Source of the DNA: an archaeon
GTDB lineage: Archaea; Altiarchaeota; Altiarchaeia; IMC4; QMZM01
DNA length: 9,433 nt
Assembly (NCBI GenBank): GCA_029933895.1
Contig: JAOZNG010000041.1
Location: 1 to 9,433, forward strand
Reading direction: 5' to 3'
In this document: positions 8,015 through 9,433 of the stretch, one piece after another
How positions within the stretch are numbered: the first letter of the stretch is position 1
Layout of the letters: each line of letters starts with the position of its first letter
Position numbers and translations under genes: made by a program
The notes under the pieces: generated by a model
What the model saw: the letters and a program-made list of their open reading frames with translations, nothing else
Database searches by the model: none
Told to the model about the DNA's origin: nothing

Positions 8015-9433
8015 TTACCCTGCACCCCTTATCTTCAAGCTTTTCAAGATCCTCTCTTGTTATCCTAAAAATTGCTGTTCTATCATCAACAGCAACAAAT
8101 TCACCTGTAACAGTCAGGTCCGCGCACGTAATAGTCAACAAACTACCTTCCTGCACAGGTGTACCTTCTTTTGGCGTAACCCTGATGTCAACATGGTCCC
8201 CGGTCCAGCAGTTATCTGACAGACAGGTATCGCACTGGCATGAAGACGGTATCTCGTAATCAGAGCACTCATCAACTCCGTTAAAGAGATCCGGGCAGCA
8301 TTTCTCGATGTCATCGCAGCTGAAACACTTGTAGGGAGTATATCGCCAATACCAGTACCCAGTGCAGGATGGACATTCTGTAATAGTGTGGAAGATAGGC
8401 CAGTCTGTGCCCAGCGTGCATTTATCGTTGATTTTGCAGGGGTTCCTCATGCACAGTGGACATACTCCGCCTTCATACATCCATTCATCGTTTGGTTCTA
8501 CATCAAGTCCCCTGACGGGGTAGTCAACGCAGCTGTTAATCAACGTGCAGGACTTGCATTCTCCTGCACCGATCGGGTTACCATCCCACCAGCATAATCC
8601 TCCGGCCTCACACTCCTCCCTGCTTGTGTAGGTGCTGCAGTCGGGTGGGGGTGGAGGTGGGGGTATAGGCCCCTCGCCGCCGCCGGGCCCGCTAACACGC
8701 ATCCTGACTATGTGGCACTTCCTGGAGCTGCCTTTATCGCAGATAAAGTCATAGATCCATGAACCATTCTTTGACGAGAAATTCGCCCTGAAATTAAGGC
8801 ATCCTGGACAGAAGTCAGCTTTTGGATATTCTTTTATTTCACCGGCACCCATGTTTCCTATATACACTTTATCACTTGTCTTGCAGGTCTTCCAGGGAAG
8901 ATCAATACCTCCCACATCCAAGCATGTGATATTCAGCCGTACGTCATGTAATTCACCACCCTCTGGAAGCCATCCGCTCCTGTATTTCAGGTATATTGTA
9001 ACAGATGTCCCGAGAAAATTATTCACGGAACGCTCTGCCTTCAGCACATCGATGTATGGGTTTATTTCAGGCTTCTCCTCGGTTGGCTTATAGAACAAAT
9101 CAACGCCTGGGAGGGCTAACCCGAGAATTAATAGGGCTAGGACTGCCATTATGATGCATTTCTTCGCCTCATCTCTTGAATAAGGGCTTGTGGACAGGAT
9201 GAACTTTAAGCCGCAGAATACAAGGATTACCGCAGCTATCACAATGACTGAGTTTCTTATCAACTCAATAATCGCATATATGTTACTGTTTTGCGTGCAC
9301 GCGCTTCTGCATGATTGCTCGCATCTGGCTGTGACATTGTTTATTGTGGCATAATCCGGCGGAGACTCTAGAGAACTCAGGTAGGCATTAATCCCCCTCT
9401 CCGAGCAATACCCGCTGCAGCAACTAACACATT
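8004..9433 (-). CDS. Cys-rich surface protein with two-helix pilin-like (VirB2/TrbC/CedA1-type) membrane hairpin; 5' end outside window
   Basis: The frame is open to the right edge, giving 475 visible residues (first complete codon at 9431). A TTG at 9263 lies inside the first membrane helix and is not the start. Seen, counting residues from 9263: upstream Cys cluster with C-x2-CC-x3-C and C-x3-C-x3-C spacing; helix 1 up to FCGLKFIL (16-23); polar loop SPYSRDEAKK; helix 2 (36-57); a beta-type domain (about 70-190); seven prolines (201-207); a PSI-like Cys module (209-277, with GLCWWDG); more Cys-rich sequence with CCPDL and CQCDTC to 352; and a small C-terminal beta domain. The helix-short-loop-helix pattern is like VirB2/TrbC and archaeal CedA1/TedC pilins (family knowledge), though here it sits within a much larger protein. 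Cys spacing, hairpin, poly-proline and PSI-like module all recur in the gene ending at position 1, so the two are paralogues there. It probably sits on the cell surface, disulfide-stabilised; its role is unproven. Confidence 0.85.
   Translation of the reverse strand, partial: CVSCCSGYCSERGINAYLSSLESPPDYATINNVTARCEQSCRSACTQNSNIYAIIELIRNSVIVIAAVILVFCGLKFILSTSPYSRDEAKKCIIMAVLALLILGLALPGVDLFYKPTEEKPEINPYIDVLKAERSVNNFLGTSVTIYLKYRSGWLPEGGELHDVRLNITCLDVGGIDLPWKTCKTSDKVYIGNMGAGEIKEYPKADFCPGCLNFRANFSSKNGSWIYDFICDKGSSRKCHIVRMRVSGPGGGEGPIPPPPPPPDCSTYTSREECEAGGLCWWDGNPIGAGECKSCTLINSCVDYPVRGLDVEPNDEWMYEGGVCPLCMRNPCKINDKCTLGTDWPIFHTITECPSCTGYWYWRYTPYKCFSCDDIEKCCPDLFNGVDECSDYEIPSSCQCDTCLSDNCWTGDHVDIRVTPKEGTPVQEGSLLTITCADLTVTGEFVAVDDRTAIFRITREDLEKLEDKGCRVNVL
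8023..8028 (-). promoter_or_regulatory. Probable Shine-Dalgarno GGGGTG for the 206-residue protein
   Basis: On the minus strand GGGGTG lies 8 nt before the ATG at 8014, within the last codons of the upstream gene. It is a partial match to GGAGGTG and supports the 11 bp overlapping start. Confidence 0.5.
8580..8669 (-). repeat. Dispersed direct repeat, copy 2: poly-Pro plus PSI-like Cys module
   Basis: This is the partner of 141-235, in the same orientation inside the Cys-rich surface gene. It encodes seven prolines and TYTSREECEAGGLCWWDG. The differences from copy 1 lie largely at third codon positions and in a few substitutions, as expected for a duplicated, selected coding module rather than a mobile element. 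Confidence 0.75.
9093..9281 (-). other. Two-helix pilin-like hairpin in the Cys-rich protein
   Basis: This encodes IYAIIELIRNSVIVI through FCGLKFIL, the loop STSPYSRDEAKK and a second helix ending LPGVDLFYK. It sits just after a C-x3-C-x3-C cluster, exactly as in the glycosidase fusion. A Cys near the end of helix 1 and another at the start of helix 2 are shared by both copies. Confidence 0.6.

Noticed and set aside
9261..9263. TTG as start of the Cys-rich surface gene
   Set aside because: The frame continues upstream to the edge with a Cys cluster that aligns to the paralogue, and this codon falls within the first membrane helix.

Overview
The window is a single block of four co-oriented genes, all on the minus strand. 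They are read from right to left: a partial gene at 9433-8004, then 8014-7394, 7401-3169 and 3149-1, which runs off the left edge. Neighbouring genes overlap by 11 bp and 8 bp, or are separated by 19 bp. No promoter, terminator, RNA gene or plus-strand gene can be supported, and no gene-free stretch is longer than 19 bp. The operon therefore starts beyond the right edge and continues beyond the left edge.

The organism is most likely an archaeon, possibly of a DPANN or Altiarchaeota-like lineage, but this is inference. The points in favour are a strong archaeal-type Shine-Dalgarno (GAGGTGA), heavy use of AGG/AGA (Arg) and ATA (Ile) codons, large cysteine-rich exported proteins, and hairpins resembling the two-helix VirB2/TrbC/CedA1 pilins. 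A candidate-phylum bacterium is not excluded.

Layout in transcription order. (1) A cysteine-rich surface protein with a two-helix, pilin-like membrane hairpin, a beta domain, a poly-proline tract and further Cys-rich modules; its 5' end is missing. (2) A 206-residue single-pass membrane protein with a small, sequon-rich ectodomain. (3) A 1410-residue membrane protein that carries a signal peptide and, between membrane segments, a GNAT acetyltransferase domain, a probable SAM-methyltransferase-like domain and a pol-beta-type nucleotidyltransferase domain, followed by long helices and C-terminal membrane segments. (4) An exported DUF5060-DUF4038-type glycoside hydrolase, continued through a collagen-bind-2-like domain and two InlB-B-type repeats into the same Cys-rich/two-helix/poly-proline/Cys-rich module found in gene 1; its 3' end is missing.

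Genes 1 and 4 are paralogous over their membrane module, so the unit looks like a cell-surface assembly in which one pilin-like subunit has gained a glycosidase head. Tight coupling with a multi-enzyme membrane protein suggests one joint machine for attachment, glycan processing or transfer. I do not recognise this combination as a described system. Its function is inference; the domain calls and the paralogy are read from the sequence.
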